From Lonicera japonica (lineage: Eukaryota > Streptophyta > Magnoliopsida > Dipsacales > Caprifoliaceae): a stretch of DNA of 64,000 bases. The notes under the pieces were generated by a model. The model made no database searches, was not told the DNA's origin, and saw nothing but the letters and a program-made list of their open reading frames with translations. The DNA lies in NCBI GenBank assembly GCA_021464415.1, contig CM038465.1, forward strand, positions 78,588,919 to 78,652,918. Direction: 5' to 3'. Below are positions 23,783-35,755 of this stretch, in pieces. Each line of letters begins with the position of its first letter. Position 1 is the first letter of the stretch. The position numbers and the translations under genes are program-made.

Positions 23783-24876
23783 TATATATTTCTTTGTACC
23801 AAGTGCGCAAGTCTCTTCCTTCCTCAAGTTTTATCTGAAATTAAAAATACATTATCATTTTTAAGATATTTCAAACCAATAGATCCATTTTATTGTTTGA
23901 AATATAATCAATACACTGGATATGTCGTTAACCTTAAGTAAACAATGTACACACAACTAACATTGCACTAACTCACTATTGTACTATTGTAGTATACACG
24001 TAGAAAATATACGCACTTCACTTTTTTTGTCAAATATATTACTTTTCGGAGCAATGCTATATACATTTTATCGGATAATTTGAAACTTTAAATGATACAA
24101 ATAAAATACAATTTATGTAATTCACCTTGTAAAAATAAACGGCAAAATTATGTGGTAAAAAAATTATTTTCTTACTTTTTGTGTACATATTACATGTTTG
24201 AGCCGTATACATGAAGAAGAGTCATCACTAAGGATAAGAGAAAATATTCAATACAACAGTTATAACATCACATGTTATTACATATTCAATTAAATTACAA
24301 AAATCAATGACTCGTGTAATTGAAAAAAGAGAAATACACACTTTTTTATAATTTAATTAAAGTATGATAACATATAGCATTATAATTATTGTATTGAATA
24401 ACAATAAATGTCTCGATTTTAAATCATAATACCTGTAACTCGAAGAGCCAGGTTCTTCAATTAAAAGTTCTCCTTAAAATATCTGAAATTGCCAAATGGT
24501 CCGAATCCCACCGTGTATATCCCACTCATCATATAGGTGATCGATATTGCATGTCAGCATTAAATTCTGGCCATATGGTTCTCCAACAAACAACCGTTGG
24601 AATTGAATAAGGGAATATATTAAATGGCAAAATAATGTTTTTCATTTTATATCATAGGTGTATTAAATTCTCCTACATTGTATTTTGAAATGACATATTA
24701 CTCTGGCAAAAAGTCACTATAACTAAGTATATCAATAATCCTTTTTAAAAACTTCTAGTTTTATCCGATGGTTCCATTTACATATCTTTTCTCTAGATCC
24801 CCTATTTTTTGAAAAAAAAAATACCTTTATGAAGAAAAAGAAGTTATTCTATTGTACAAATTTTGGAAAATATTAA

Positions 24877-25174
24877 GACTCCGTTTGATAACAACATGAA
24901 AAATAAAAATAACTAATTTAAGTGTGAAGATGAAAAATAAGTTGGAGGTGTTGTGAGATTAACTCTTGTTTTTTTGCTTTTTTTCATGATAAAATTTTCT
25001 TTAGGTAATGGTGGAAAAAAAAATTTCACAAAATATTAAAGGAAGGTGGAGGATATATACTCACAAAAGATAGAAAAGATCTCACTATATACCTCGACTT
25101 GTTTTTCATTTTCTCACTAAAATTAGTTGTTTTTATTTTTATTTTTATTTTTTATGTTGATATCAAACGGAGTC
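24877..25174. mobile_element. Tourist-like MITE, GACTCCGTTTGAT family
   Basis: A 298-bp element with near-perfect inverted ends GACTCCGTTTGATAACAAC and (reversed) GACTCCGTTTGATATCAAC, flanked by TAA at 24874-24876 and 25175-25177. It shares interior blocks with 23500-23782. No ORF. Confidence 0.82.
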
Positions 25175-25704
25175 TAAATGTACCCAACCTTGGGAAAAGT
25201 GACTTTTGGAGTCATTGAAACATTATAAAAAATTTTGACAAGATTTTGAAATATTAAGTTATCTCTCATGGTATAATCAAATTATTAAAATTGTTAAAAT
25301 TAACAACTTTAAGCCAAAAAACCTCCGCTAATAAAATAATCAAAAGTTAACAAGCTTTGGCAAACAATCAAATTTCAGCATATGAATAACCGAAGATAAC
25401 AACATTTTGTGACTAATCAAATTTGTGGGCCTCGTTGTATTCAAAATGGCCCAAAAGCACACTTTAAGCGTGAGACTCACGCTCATGCAATCAAGCCAAT
25501 TGATTTGCTGAAGAAGCAACGTGAATAGCAAACACTGGTGTTTGCCTATCTAATTATCAAATCATTTTTTTTCCCAACTGCATAAAGTTTTGTCCTACAT
25601 TACAATGATGCCATTCATAAAAGCCACTGGATCATAAAAACTGATAACATTCGTTGGATCAAAATTGCTGAATTTTTGTTTTGGTTATTTTATTGAAGAG
25701 CTTG

Positions 25705-26023
25705 GGTCTCGTATAGTTTAGGAATTTTAACATTTTAAAAAAAAACTCTTTTTTTTCTTTTATTTAATAAATACAAATTCTAAAAATATTTTATTGACAA
25801 AAGAAAAAGTAGGGTAAAGTCATTCATTTCAAAACTCATGAGGTTGATTTTTTCTTATAATTTTTTGGCATTTATTATAAATTTTTTAGACAACCGTACA
25901 CCAAAATAAATGCTTTTCATGCTTTACCAAACATAAGAAAATAAATTTTAAAGGAATTTTAATTTTCCACCTCCATGAGAAAGATAAGAGAATTAATTTC
26001 CCTCCGGTGAACCAAACGAGGCC
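25705..26023. mobile_element. Tourist-like MITE, GGCCTCGTTTGG family
   Basis: Left end GGTCTCGTATAGTTTA and right end (reversed) GGCCTCGTTTGGTTCA, flanked by TTG (25702-25704) and TTA (26024-26026). The left terminus is diverged. Interior is very AT-rich. Confidence 0.55.
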
Positions 26024-26439
26024 TTAAGGTTGTTAATTTTAAAAACACACTAAATGCATAATCAAAAGTACTTTTGATTATGCAATTTTAATTAGACCAT
26101 TGGAGATGCTCTTACAATGATCAAACAAAACAAAATATCGGAAAGATCAAAAAAGCATGAGAAAATAAAAAAAAATTCAAACATAATTGTATTAACAAAA
26201 TAAATGTAGTCAAAACACACCCCAAAAGGAATTATGAAATTATGGAATAGAAATTATGAAACCCAAATCTAAACTAAATTGGAAAGTTCGATTTTGATTC
26301 GATTTTGGTTTTTAAATCTTCCAAACCCAAACCAAAATTTTCGGTTCAATTTATATATATATTTTTTGAAAAATAAATAAATTATAAGATAATACTTATT
26401 TTAGTTAAAAAAATAATAATTTCACATTTTAAGTCATCT

Positions 26440-27175
26440 ATCCCTTCCAGCTCCATGTTCTAGCCTTCGTATTAATTTTTATATTATGCAAAATTTGTTC
26501 ACCACTTCTATATTTATTAGAAAATATCCTATGATTCCTTTCTGCCAAAGAATGTAGATACGCATACCAAGCCTTCCAATTCTAGCTGCTAATTGATCGA
26601 GCCCCCCCTGTACTGAATTATAGCAAAATTTAGTTCTTGTTCCTAAGAATTTTCCCCGTATTGGACATTATTTCCCCTTATAATCTGATTTCAAAGCGAT
26701 ATGCAATAATGACATTGGAAGAACAAATAATCTCTCTTTTCCTCCTCATCACCACACAACACACACTTTGGCTCTGTTTGATTGCAAAGTGGAAAAAGAA
26801 AATAAATTGAGTTAGTTTTGATAAAAAAATGGAAAATAAGTTGAGTGATAGAGGTGATATCCTCTTGATTTTTAAGTTTTTCCATGAAAAAATTTTCTTT
26901 GCCTAGTGGTGAGTAAAAATTTTCCACCAAAAGTATTGAAGGATGGAGGATATATACTCATAAAATGAGTAACACCTCTCACCTTATTTTCTATCTTTTC
27001 ACACAAACTTACTAAATTTATTTTCCATCTTTGCAATCAAACGGAGCCTTATTATCATCTGTTCTCCCCACCGAGATAACACATCCTTAGTTCTTAATCT
27101 GTTTTTGCAGCTAGCCAAAAAATAAAGCTAAACCTAGGCACATAATCTTTGCTCCACACCAGATTATACCAAAGA
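26440..27175 (-). pseudogene. LINE fragment: RT zinc-binding domain, split by MITE
   Basis: Reading the minus strand from 27175 gives WYNLVWSKDYVPRFSFIFWL followed by a diverged AA..R-L-T-K-D stretch. After the MITE at 26770-27048 comes KCVLCGDEEEKRDYLFFQC, and then after stops AERNHRIFSNKYRSGEQIL. This is the zf-RVT domain (CxxC...C) and C-terminal tail of plant L1-type LINEs. It has stops and frameshifts and lacks the endonuclease and polymerase parts. Confidence 0.72.
26770..27048. mobile_element. Tourist-like MITE inside LINE fragment
   Basis: A 279-bp element. The ends GGCTCTGTTTGATTGCAAAG and (reversed) GGCTCCGTTTGATTGCAAAG match at 19 of 20 positions. Flanks are TTT (26767-26769) and TTA (27049-27051). 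It interrupts the zinc-binding domain of the LINE relic, so it inserted after the LINE. Confidence 0.82.
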
Positions 27176-27662
27176 ATTTATAAATTTTAGGAACATAAAA
27201 TTTTAAATAGTTAAATAATGTTATTTTCGATTCATGTATGCATAATTCGATTTGAATTGGTTCGGTTTTGCACTAGCACACGCCAAACCCCAACTAAATA
27301 TATTTGGTTTTGGCTTGATTATTTTCTTGGTTCGGTTTTTTAACGATTCGATTGTTCAATTTTCGGGTTCGCCATAACACCCCTTGGTTAGTTGGCTGCT
27401 CTGCTTCAGAAAAATCCAAGTGCAAACCAGGGAAAGAAAATGAAAGAAAATAAAATAATAAAATGAATAAATAGTAATATATATAGAAATTTTCAAGTGT
27501 GGATCGGTCCATGTGGACATGGCCTTTTTACGACGTTTTTTCATTGTAAAAAACATCTCCCAATGTTTTTACAACAAAAAAACGTTGTAAAAAACCCGAT
27601 CTATACTAGAAACGGACTATATAAGTTAGGAGCATCCCAAACAGCAAATGCAGCCAGAAATT

Positions 27663-27930
27663 AATACAGAAGTCAGCTTCCACGCATGACAATGGACAAG
27701 AATTGCTTCATTTTGAAGGTTGAAGTTGACAACACCATTGACAATATATGCTCACCGTATCCTTCTTTTGTTTGGCAGTGGCGAGTACAAGTGTTAGTCC
27801 ATGTTCGACCGAACAAAAAGAAAAGTCCTTGTCTCAGGAAGATATGGAAAATATTAGCTGTTCTTGGAATACCACTTGGCTAGACTCTAAATTTAATAGG
27901 CGAGCGTTTAATGAGTATAAATTTATTTAA
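27663..27930 (+). other. Possible orphan exon or gene fragment
   Basis: The open frame contains SPCSTEQKEKSLSQEDMENI then SWNTTWLDSKFNRRAFNEYK and stops at 27928-27930. It follows a TTTGTTTGGCAG sequence at about 27766-27777 that could be a splice acceptor. Composition is more gene-like than the flanks. I do not recognise the protein and see no convincing neighbouring exon. It could be the last exon of an unrecognised gene, a captured fragment, or chance. Confidence 0.2.
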
Positions 27931-28450
27931 ATTTTATATATTTTTTGCTACTGCAACCATGGGAAACATATTTATAGCATCACCATTGAACTAAAATACG
28001 GCAGCCATGTTGTACTTGTAACAGTTTCGAATGTCAGGGAGATAATGAGTTAAAAAAGGAAACATCACTTGGTATAACGTGTTTTAAAGCCGTGAGGGGC
28101 AACTCAAAGCTGATATTATTGTAACATACAAAATCACCGCAGGTCCTGACATGCAGATTAACAAGGGCCGGTTCACAGCATAGCAACCAACTCATTTCAA
28201 AGTTGATGTACTGTGTTATTTATTGTAAATACATACACAGTTTCATTTCAGTTTCTTCCATCCATTTGCCTTTCTATTGACACACAATGAATGGATCAGA
28301 AGCTACATGCGTAAGTGCTAGCTATGTTAAAAAATAGAGTTCATTGGGAAGGGAAAATAGTGGGTCTACATTCTACAACATCCCAAGCTTACCCAACTTA
28401 CCGGATAAATAAGTAAAACCGGTTACTAATTGCTATAACCAATCTTCAAA
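27931..28450. other. Downstream region of GEK1, probable 3' UTR
   Basis: GEK1 is read on the minus strand, so its 3' UTR extends leftwards from 28450. There is no assignable ORF. The exact polyadenylation site cannot be fixed from sequence. Confidence 0.4.
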
Positions 28451-31400
28451 TCAAAGGAAATCGCCTGGCTTTCCAACTTCAATATTCTGCTCGCTCAAAA
28501 ACCCAGTAATGGCATTCTTTTGCCAACCCTTGAAACTCCTGCAACCCAATAATTAGTATAATTTAACTTGGGCCAACTTGAAAATAAAAATAATTTCCCC
28601 ACCCCAGCCTATAATCAAAAGATGGTACTAGTGAAACAAATATTATTGAAGTTTGTTGAACAACAGACTAGAACAGTTGTTTCTATTTTCGTTTTCCTTA
28701 TTTTGATTTTGATTTCGATATAGTTATATTTAGCTTGTTAATTTTCTTATTTGGCACCAACTAGATAAACAAAGGCAGTGTGGTTCTCCGGCTAAAAGAA
28801 AATCAAGTAGTTTGAAATGGTAATGACTCATTGAATTAGAAAGATTGGAAGTTCTTAACGACAAACTTACTTCTGATCTAGATGTGCCACAATCTCTCCA
28901 CCAGGGAAAGCTGCTTTTGTAGCCTCAAATGCAGCTTTGATGGCCTCTCTCCACGTCCCTCCTATACCATTTGAATTTGCTGCTCCTTTTGACTGGCTAG
29001 GATCTTCCATTGGTATGGAGTATCCAGAGAGTAGGTGACCCACCCAAGTTCCATCTTTCCTGTAATTTGTGAAAGGAATAAATGGTTTATTATCACTGCG
29101 GACATAACTAGTGGCCAGTGATGTACATCAAATTTAGACAAAACATAGCATATAAATTCCTTGACAGAGGTGGCAATACTTCCACCTGTTAAAGTTATAT
29201 AGCAGGCATGTAGTATTAAAATAATGGTCTTCAGATAAATGGTCCAAGCACAAAGAAACCGGTATGGAAAGATGACAATAACTTACTGAACTATATCCAT
29301 GTGCCGAGGTACATAATGTCCACCTCCTATCCCGAGAAGGACTTTGTTCTTATCAGATTTACTGAGACATTGAAAGTAAATTTGGAGTAAGGAAAAATCT
29401 TCATGAGGAAAATGTTGTATTGAATTGGTTTCACAAAAAATAAAATAAATTATATTCTATTGAATTATCATAATCTATAATTTAATTTCACATAGTAAAT
29501 GGAGACCAATCTATCTGCAAGGTTTGCTTACTCTGCTATCACAGAGGAAAGGAAAGACCAGGCAACTGATGTAAGATGATCATAATTCAGGAGCAGGGAT
29601 CAGTGCAGGTCTACCGACAATTGAATATTAAACAGGAAAAACAAAATAGTCAAAGCACACAGTGGGAAATGCCTCACTCTCTTATATATGTGGTACCTGT
29701 TCCAGTTTCCAACAGCATCACCTCCTCCAAGCCCAAGTCCTTCCCAAACTAGCTTCAAGAACAAAAAACGATCACTCTGTTAGGTGGATTAACAAATAAC
29801 TCTGTATCAAATTAAGCGTCTTTGTTTCATCCTCAAATTAGGAGTCCTATTTCTTTTTGCAGACATATATTCTTTATTACCATTGATTAAGTTCGAAACT
29901 AAAATTTTCTTAAAAAATGTGAAAACCAAACTGAGACTCTTAATTTTGAAGGTGGAAATAAAGAAGATATATTAGGAGTTTAGGATATAAAAACTCTGCG
30001 ACTCAAATTGCAAAATTAATTAATCAAATACTGCACGAAAATGATTATACAGTTAAACATTTTATTCTGTATTCCAAATCTCATACCAACTCTATCACTC
30101 TAATTTCCACATTTAAAAAAATAAGAAGAAAAAAAATCAAGTAAAACATACAAGAATATGACAGATCAACTATGAAAGTTGAAACATTGTAAGAAATTCA
30201 GATTGCAGCAATGCAAATACAATAATAATGCGACAAGGGGAAAATAAGAGCACATGAGCCATGCTCAAAGCATATAGACACAATGAAGGAATGTATACGC
30301 AACTTGAGCTACTACACGAGCAGCATCCTCTCTCCTCCAGTACTCATCCGTGCTACCTGTATCAACCAGAAGAAGCTAGTCAAATAACACATAGGAAATC
30401 AATAGTACCCAATGAAAAATCTCATATGTCGTAGATAATGTAAGATCTTCATCCCATAAGAAAAGAAAGCAGGACAGCATGGTTTAAACTAAATGCACCA
30501 TAAGATCCATTTGCTTTATCTTCTTCTGAAGCCAAGGGATATATGTTTTTTTTGATAAGAAACGAAAGATTTTATTACTAGACAAAGAAAGTTACATCAA
30601 AGGAAGCAATAAAGATAGCAGTGGATGAGAAAACCACTACAGAAATGTTACAACTCAACCCAAAACAACAAGAATAAACCCATCAGGCCAAAAAACTACA
30701 ACAATCCAAATCAAATAAAAGCCTATCAGTACTATCAAATAAATTATGTTGTTTCTCTACCTTAGAGTCTTAGACAAACAAAACAAACTTCAATTCCTTT
30801 GGGTGGTTTGCATAATGTTTCCGTATTCCTATAACAAAGTTTCACCCGGAAATTTTGATTAGAGAAGGAATAAACTACAAGGACCTCAAGAGTTAAGACT
30901 ACCAGATCATCCATTATAGTGTCATACTGAACCAGTGTCTTTCAACAGTTAAATGCTTGTAAATTATATGGAAATATATATGGCCGTCCCTCAGCAAATT
31001 CCTTATAAAAACAACACTGCAGTCAAGAAACATATTTGATGGGCCAACAAATTTGCCAGCTGGAGCTACGAGAAGATTACACATGGCATCTGAAATGGAG
31101 GATTATGCTGGTACATGTGGCAGCGTTGAAAGTCGACCAGTACGCTAACTTTGTTGACCACGGTACAGTGGAGTTTGATGCAGAGCTGTGCTCCCAGACT
31201 TAACACCACTAATGCAGGTCTGCGTAGCAAGACAGCAGAGCTACCAGCCTCAGACCTAATACACCCGGCAGATAAAGGACAGAGGCAGGTAGCGATAACA
31301 AGGATGAACAATGCCACTATCGTAATAGGTACACATGGCACCATGCATGCATTAAATGCATATCAACTTGCATTAAATGCGGGATTAAGAAGAAGGCAGT

Positions 31401-33592
31401 TAGCATGGCTGATTTCTGGACTTTTAATGATAAAAGAGATGTTGATTGCCAACCACCACCATGGACTAAGCTTGCCTCAAGCATATTATATATATGGAGT
31501 ATTTACTCCTTGACAATGACCAAGTTCTAAGCATTCAATTCAGCTGATCAAGCTATAACAAAGCATCATACAAGAGATAAACATACTTAGAATATCTAAT
31601 GCCTCCAGTTAATAAGTCTGCTAAGTACAGTAGATCTTGCTGACCTATTGAGCATTAGCTAGATAGGTTTTGAGAGATACATTATATACAAATTGTGATA
31701 GTTAGGGTAGCTTAAGGTTACAAAATACTTGTAATCAGAGCTCTGCTGTGTCTTTTATAAAGGTTCGTGGATTAGGTCCTATCAAACAGGGCTGGACCTC
31801 CTCTGTAACTGTCTTGTTTTTTCATCTTTACTTAAGCCATTTCTGGTTATTGCTGAGGTGTCACATACACTGCCCGCTTATCATACAACCCCACCATCAA
31901 AGTACCTAACTGATTGGATCATCTAATCTAGATTTTGACACCAACAATATTCATTACTAGCTAACCAAGAAATTAAGGTGATATAGATTTGATCAATCAA
32001 GGGCAATGCACAAAGAACATTGATGCAGTAACAAGTGCATTTAACAGAAGTAAAAAGTACCACATACAACAGACACCGTGAACAGAACTAACCAAGTAGT
32101 TTCCATCAAATGCAATAAAGCCTAAAGCAGTAATGAGAACTTACAACAAACTGCTTTATATTGCTTCATCGTGACTACACTACATTTTCCTGGAAAAAGG
32201 TAATAGCACATTGCAGGACACGAAGATATACTCTTGAACACAATAACACACCGAAAATGAAAAGAAAAGACAGTTTTCAATGTTAAAAGATGGCACATCA
32301 TGCAACATGGTAGTAATTATGAATCTAATTTAACCGATTAAAGGAATCCCAATCATGAGAAAATTACCGATCTCCACAAACATTGTAGGCTTATTTGTCA
32401 CTGGCCCATGATGAGTAGCCTCCAAAGTAACCTGCATTGACCAGAAAGATAAAATAATTTTATACATTACAGTTTGGACTCTTCCTAATCATCCACCTGA
32501 GGCTGTGTTTGGATGTGGAGTTTTAAGGCTAAAGAAGAATTTCAGAATTCTCAGTTGTCAAAATTTCCCTGGTATTTCACTACGGAATGAAGGAATTCGC
32601 ATATACAGTACTACTAGGACTATCTCAACAACTCCCTCTCCTTTCTCATACTCTTACGATCTATCTCCTTTCTCAGTTGTCAAAATGCCTCAATTTATAC
32701 ATATACATACATGATATATCTAATAAAGAAATTTTATTTAATTAGTACTTGGCATAATTATATTGTAGTGAACAATTTTGAACAATGTTTTGGACATGTA
32801 AATAGAGAGACGATCTGAGATTAATCCGCTGGAGATAAGCAAATATATACCTCAAATTCGGGAATCAGGTTATGAGACTCGGCAATTTTCTTCAAGAGTA
32901 TCAGCCATGGCCCCATCCGAGGACTAGGAGGTGCTGCCCATCCAGGCTTCCCTCCTTGTGGCGGGACATCTCCATCTCTCAGGTGTGGTATCCCTAACCA
33001 AACACATAACGAACAAAAATAGTGAAACAGCCCTCCATGCACAATCAATGGTTACTCTGCTTTCAGTGACAAAAGCAGTGTTGCTTAAGTAATCATTGAA
33101 CTTTTGAAAGCACTTGAAGTTAACCGCTGAAACTAAGGTGGCGTTTGTTTCCTGCCTTTTAATGTTGAATTGAATAAAATTTAACCATTTACTGTTAAGA
33201 GGCCAGACGTGTGTTGAATCATTAATTTCACTTTAATGAAATCTTATTCTAGTGACACATTTTTGATAAGTGTGTTTTTTTTTTTTTTTTTATTTTGGTC
33301 CAGGCCAAGCGGTGTCCGAGCCAGCTTTCGCGCACCTCGACTAATCCGCTCTCACAGTTTGATGGCAATGGTTCACTACTAGCCCAAGGAGGGACTCGAG
33401 GTTGCCGGGATTCAACCTGGGACTCCCAGTCGAACCTGGGCCTCAGGCCAACAGCCGTTCCACTCGGCCAACCCCTTGAGTTATTTTTCAAAAGTTTCAT
33501 TTAGCATTAAATATTCAGAATTCAAAGGGTAAAACACACACACACACCTGAGAATCACCATATATGTTGATCAAAAAAAAAAAGAAAAGGCA

Positions 33593-33633
<41 letters not shown>

Positions 33634-34096
33634 TCAGTAAGTCGTGCTATTCAAAAAGCGTAATAAATCTGAGTCACGAAATTCTTTTGGCCCCTTAATA
33701 TATACGTCCATGAATGTGAGTATACCTATGGGGTGAATGGTGAGAGCAGGGCGACTAGAGACAGCAGTGTGTTTGCTGAGGAAGATGACCTCGTTAACGA
33801 TCTCGCCTGTAGTTTGTTCCCACCGATTGTCTAAGTGATCTTCTTCCACTATGCCTTTGTCGTGCTCTAATAATCTCACATCTCCATTAACGGAACTTCT
33901 TATGTCCTTTAAATGCAATTAAAAGAAATTGAGGACCAGTAAATGCAAATATAGTTAGTGTGTGCGTGTGTTTGAAATTTTGTAGGAGTCGAACCTGGAA
34001 GGAAGGGCCAGGATTCCAACCAGGCATGGCCAAGAGGGCGGAGGCGGGGCCGATTGAGGCCGGATCAGTGGTAGTTGCCACCACTAGCTTCACCAT
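28451..34096 (-). CDS. GEK1: D-aminoacyl-tRNA deacylase GEK1 / DTD2
   Basis: Homologue of Arabidopsis GEKO1 (AT2G03800), the archaeal-type D-aminoacyl-tRNA deacylase. The family hydrolyses D-amino acids mischarged to tRNA and is linked to ethanol/acetaldehyde tolerance. Nine exons: 34096-33995, 33906-33726, 32993-32851, 32431-32368, 30356-30304, 29752-29697, 29361-29287, 29059-28871, 28538-28451 (stop 28453-28451). They total 951 nt, 316 aa, close to the Arabidopsis length, with no frame breaks. Motifs: MVKLVVATTTDPASIGPA at the N-terminus, SKHTAVSSRPALTIHPIGI (about 78-96), EATHHGP (146-152), WEGLGLGGG, LLGIGGGHYVPRH (208-220), and FLSEQNIEVG near the end. The conserved histidines are present. 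Start: first ATG, phase-consistent with exon 1. Intron 4 (30357-32367, 2 kb) holds a solo LTR and intron 2 holds a SINE. Neither touches a splice site. The gene sits between the gar2-related and TRAX genes as in Arabidopsis. Confidence 0.93.
31038..31946 (-). mobile_element. Solo LTR, family A, in GEK1 intron 4
   Basis: A 909-bp sequence that on the minus strand starts TGTTGGTGTCAAAATCTAG and ends GGCCCATCA. It is flanked by a perfect 5-bp TSD, ATATT (31033-31037 and 31947-31951). A minus-strand TATA-like CTTTATAAAAG lies near 31756-31766. It shares start, end and internal blocks such as AACTTGGTCATTG and GGAGTAAATACT with the LTR at 7146-8047, so the two are one family. Like its relative it has a G+C-rich U5-side third with an open frame (31066-31344, 92 codons) that I do not recognise. 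It is in the same orientation as GEK1, so its signals could affect splicing or cause premature polyadenylation. Confidence 0.82.
33272..33482 (-). mobile_element. tRNA-derived SINE (Au-like) in GEK1 intron 2
   Basis: On the minus strand: GGGGTTGGCCGAGTGG (A-box-like), AGGTTCGACTGGG (B-box-like), a body with TTAGTCGAGGTGCGCG and GGCTCGGACACC, then an A-rich tail (the T run at 33273-33290 on plus). The body motifs resemble the Au SINE of flowering plants. Candidate diverged TSDs are ATTTTTGATAAGT (33259-33271) and ATTTTTCAAAAGT (33483-33495). Confidence 0.78.
33596..33630. repeat. (AT)17 microsatellite in GEK1 intron 2
   Basis: Uninterrupted AT dinucleotide run just downstream of the SINE and close to exon 2. 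Confidence 0.9.
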
Positions 34097-34344
34097 ATTC
34101 CTCTATATATTATGCGTGTGTTTATGATATAAAATATAAAATAAAAGATATTTTATTGTTTGATGTGATCTTGAAGTTGAAGTTGAAAAATAGAAATTTT
34201 GTTTGGCCTTTGTGGTATTTATATATACTGGCACGCATGCTCCTCTCCTCTTTCGATGGGCCGCCGATGGTGGGAAAGTTAAACCAGCTTAGGGTATACG
34301 ACGACGTTTTACAAGATGTAAGAAAATAGAAACAAAACAACTTG

Positions 34345-34420
34345 TTCCTGCACAGGATCGGACCGAAACCTTTTAGCATGGAGGAATAACGCGATAACCA
34401 CTGCACCACCACATCAACCT
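34345..34420 (-). repeat. tRNA-like sequence upstream of GEK1
   Basis: On the minus strand GTGGTGCAGTGGTTATCGCG resembles a tRNA D-arm/A box, and about 30 nt later GGTTTCGGTCCGATCC resembles a T-arm/B box. No full cloverleaf or acceptor stem could be built, so this is more likely a SINE head or decayed tRNA relic than a tRNA gene. Confidence 0.35.
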
Positions 34421-35755
34421 GTTACCTAACATTACACAAAACAAAATCTATAATTGGGAAAAAGGAAAATTACATCCTAATGTTTAAATCTAAAATTCAA
34501 TTTTTTTCTTAATATTTTAAAACTGTCAATCCCCCCCTAAAGTTACATAAGTGGTTCGATTTCTCCCCATGCGCTAACTCCATCAACAATTCTGTTCAAA
34601 TCTTTTACATTAAAGCCCCTAAAATTTTAAAAGTGACAATAAGTCTTTTTAGTTTGTATTTTGTCAACACTTAGGCCCTGTTTGGTTGAGTTTTTGAGTG
34701 TTTTTTTTTTTTTTTTTTTTTTTTGGAAGTGTAAAAGTATGTTGAAAAGTTTAGTTGAGTTCATTTTTGTTTTTGTTAAAGTTTTTTTCAACCAATTCAA
34801 AAAAACTCAAAAAGTAATCACAATAGATCTTAATGAGTGAGTTTCAAATATATATCTCATTTCGATTTTTTTATTTAAAGTTATGATATTTTAAAAGTTT
34901 TATAAGAGAGAAAGTAAAGTGGAGTGAATTTTGAGAAGTACGAAAGCAAAGTTGACTTTTTGATAAAAAAAAAAGTAGGGTAAATTACACTAAACCCTCT
35001 TAAACTAACACGGTTTTTCAAAATGTCCTCCGAAAAAAAAAATTCGACAATAAACCCTCCTGAACTAACAGGTTTGTCTACTCGGGTCATGCCGTTATCA
35101 CACCGTTAACGGAAAGGCGTAAATGACAAAAATGCTCGAGCATAAATTACACTAAACCCCCTGAACTAATGCGCTTTTCCCAAATGACCCCCCATGCCCA
35201 AAAAAAAATCCAACCATTACTTTTTTTTTATTTATTTACTTTGAACAAAATCTATATATTGTAAATTAATGTTTCATAAGTTTTTTGGTGCTTGATTCTT
35301 GTTTTTTAGTGTGTACGTAATCTAAATATCTGTATTAGTTAGATTTGTTTAGGTTATATAGGTTTTAAATATTATGATTTGTTGGAAAAATTGATATACG
35401 TTATTTTATTTTTGAGTTTTATGTATTTTGTACAAAATCAATGATGTAGTCATAAGTTGTTAGCTTTTTTAAAAAAATATTTTTTCTTGTGTTTACTTTA
35501 TCTTCTTGTTATTTTTTTATTAAATGTTTTATTTAGTTTTAGTTAAGGGAAAAAATGATAATAATGATAAAACAATATTTATCCGTAGAAAAATGAAAGA
35601 AAAGTTGTGTTCATAACTAATGAATGGTAGGAAATGGGTGAGGATGTGTGGTTAAATAAAGGGAAAAGCACAAATTGAGGAAAAACATGTTTTAACGATT
35701 GTTTTTGGACAAGTTTATAACTATTTGATCATTATTTATAGTTATTTATTATAGG

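Noticed and set aside
31066..31513. Overlapping ORFs in GEK1 intron 4 as a nested gene
   Set aside because: Mostly inside the solo LTR bounded by ATATT duplications; no known domain.
33249..33504. ORFs on both strands near 33.3 kb
   Set aside because: They are translations of a SINE.
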